Source of the DNA: JAUIAS01 sp030425395
Lineage (GTDB): Bacteria; Pseudomonadota; Alphaproteobacteria; Rhodobacterales; Rhodobacteraceae
Assembly (NCBI GenBank): GCA_043553855.1
Contig: CP121336.1
Location: 2,232,001 to 2,296,000, forward strand
Reading direction: 5' to 3'
Length of the DNA stretch: 64,000 bases
Shown: positions 63,312-64,000 of the stretch, one piece after another
How positions within the stretch are numbered: position 1 is the first letter of the stretch
Layout: each line of letters begins with the position of its first letter
Position numbers and translations under genes: made by a program
Notes under the pieces: model-generated
The model's database searches: none
What the model was told of the DNA's origin: nothing
What the model saw: only the letters and a program-made list of their open reading frames with translations

Positions 63312-64000
63312 TTAGCTGTCGTAGTCAATCGCGTGACGCAACTGTTTCTCATATTCCAGTGCTTTACCCGTTCCCAGTGCCACGCAATTGAGGCTTTCGT
63401 CCGCGATGGACACCGCAAGGCCGGTCTGTTCGCGCAGCGCCAGATCAAGGTCACCCAACAGGGCACCGCCCCCGGTCAGCATGACACCCCGGTCCACGAT
63501 ATCCGCCGCAAGGTCGGGGGGCGTGGTTTCCAGAGCGGTCATCACGGCTTCACAGATCTGTTGCACCGGTTCCGCCAATGCTTCGGCGACTTGCGCCTGA
63601 CTGATTTCGATTTCCTTGGGCACGCCGTTCAGCAGATCGCGACCACGAATTTGCATCGTTGCGCCGCGCCCGTCGTCGGGCATGCGCGCGGTGCCGATCG
63701 AGGTCTTGATCCGCTCGGCGGTGGATTCGCCGACCAGCAGGTTCTGTTGACGACGCAGATAGGCGATGATGGCCTCGTCCATGCGGTCTCCGCCGACCCG
63801 GACCGACCGTGCATAGACGATATCGCCCAGAGACAGAACAGCAACTTCGGTGGTGCCGCCGCCGATATCCACGACCATGTTGCCGGTGGGGTCTGTGATC
63901 GGCATGCCCGCCCCGATCGCCGCCGCGATGGGTTCCGCGATCAACCCGGCACGCCGGGCACCTGCCGACAGAACCGATTGACGGATCGCGCGCTTTTCCA
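63312..64000 (-). CDS. mreB: Rod shape-determining protein MreB, C-terminal part (runs off right edge)
   Basis: Bacterial actin that guides lateral wall synthesis. About 229 codons are seen; the N-terminus lies outside the window. The segment GARRAGLIAEPIAAAIGAGMP, the nucleotide-binding VVDIGGGTTEVAVLSLG and the adenosine motif VMLTGGGALLGDLDLAL are diagnostic. It heads the mreB-mreC-mreD-mrdA-rodA cluster; mreC follows after about 57 bp. Confidence 0.97.
   Translation of the reverse strand, partial: EKRAIRQSVLSAGARRAGLIAEPIAAAIGAGMPITDPTGNMVVDIGGGTTEVAVLSLGDIVYARSVRVGGDRMDEAIIAYLRRQQNLLVGESTAERIKTSIGTARMPDDGRGATMQIRGRDLLNGVPKEIEISQAQVAEALAEPVQQICEAVMTALETTPPDLAADIVDRGVMLTGGGALLGDLDLALREQTGLAVSIADESLNCVALGTGKALEYEKQLRHAIDYDS

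Overview
The window is chromosomal DNA of a Rhodobacteraceae bacterium, most likely of the marine Roseobacter group. This rests on gene content and order (mdh-sucC-sucD-sucA facing sdhCDAB, with ethylmalonyl-CoA pathway genes in between), GC-rich codon use, an RpoH-type sigma factor next to a ChaN-like gene, and a LuxR/LuxI pair beside ccr. I see no prophage, insertion sequence, CRISPR array, tRNA or rRNA. Coding density is very high and no gene-free stretch exceeds about 300 bases.

Positions 1-16,300 hold central carbon metabolism. On the minus strand lie mdh, sucC, sucD and the first half of sucA. A zinc-ribbon methyltransferase sits between sucC and sucD, and an FkbM methyltransferase between sucD and sucA. 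On the plus strand are a frameshifted TauE-type permease, a malyl-CoA thioesterase/lyase (mcl2-like), an NnrU-like membrane protein, a DUF1737 protein, mesaconyl-CoA hydratase (mch), then sdhC-sdhD-sdhA, a sulfotransferase-like gene and sdhB. The sucC and sdhC upstream regions carry the same operator architecture: two GTGATCAC palindromes spaced exactly 21 bp. At sdh this lies inside the terminator hairpin of mch.

Positions 16,300-24,100 carry deoD, an H-NS/HvrA-like protein, ethylmalonyl-CoA mutase (ecm), a PlsB-like acyltransferase, crotonyl-CoA carboxylase/reductase (ccr), and an N-acyl-homoserine-lactone circuit: a small conserved-looking ORF, luxR and luxI. The luxI Shine-Dalgarno sequence is buried in a hairpin. 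Together mch, the mcl2-like gene, ecm and ccr are four steps of the ethylmalonyl-CoA pathway for acetyl-CoA assimilation, which feeds the neighbouring TCA enzymes.

Positions 24,100-39,700 hold a RecD-like helicase, an SDR oxidoreductase, a TIGR02186/TSUP membrane pair, and a BMP-family (nucleoside-type) ABC transporter whose binding-protein gene is separated from the ATPase and permeases by a terminator. Then come rimI, tsaB, a NifU-type Fe-S scaffold, a universal stress protein, a branched-chain aminotransferase, trpS, a rhomboid-fold protein lacking the usual catalytic residues, and murJ.

Positions 39,700-64,000 are housekeeping genes: glnD, a penicillin-binding-protein activator lipoprotein, rsmI, yraN, gshB, a hormone-sensitive-lipase-type hydrolase, comM, a GST, a histidine phosphatase, an RpoH-type sigma factor, a ChaN-like protein, coaBC, dut, moeB-like, a trans-sulfuration-type PLP enzyme, an M3 oligopeptidase, a GhrA-like dehydrogenase, and the cell-shape cluster mreB-mreC-mreD-mrdA-rodA, with mreB running off the right edge.

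The most unusual points are the paired operators shared by suc and sdh, the modification enzymes embedded in both TCA operons, the occluded luxI ribosome-binding site, and the pseudo-rhomboid. Nothing in the window is a clear, wholly new multigene system.
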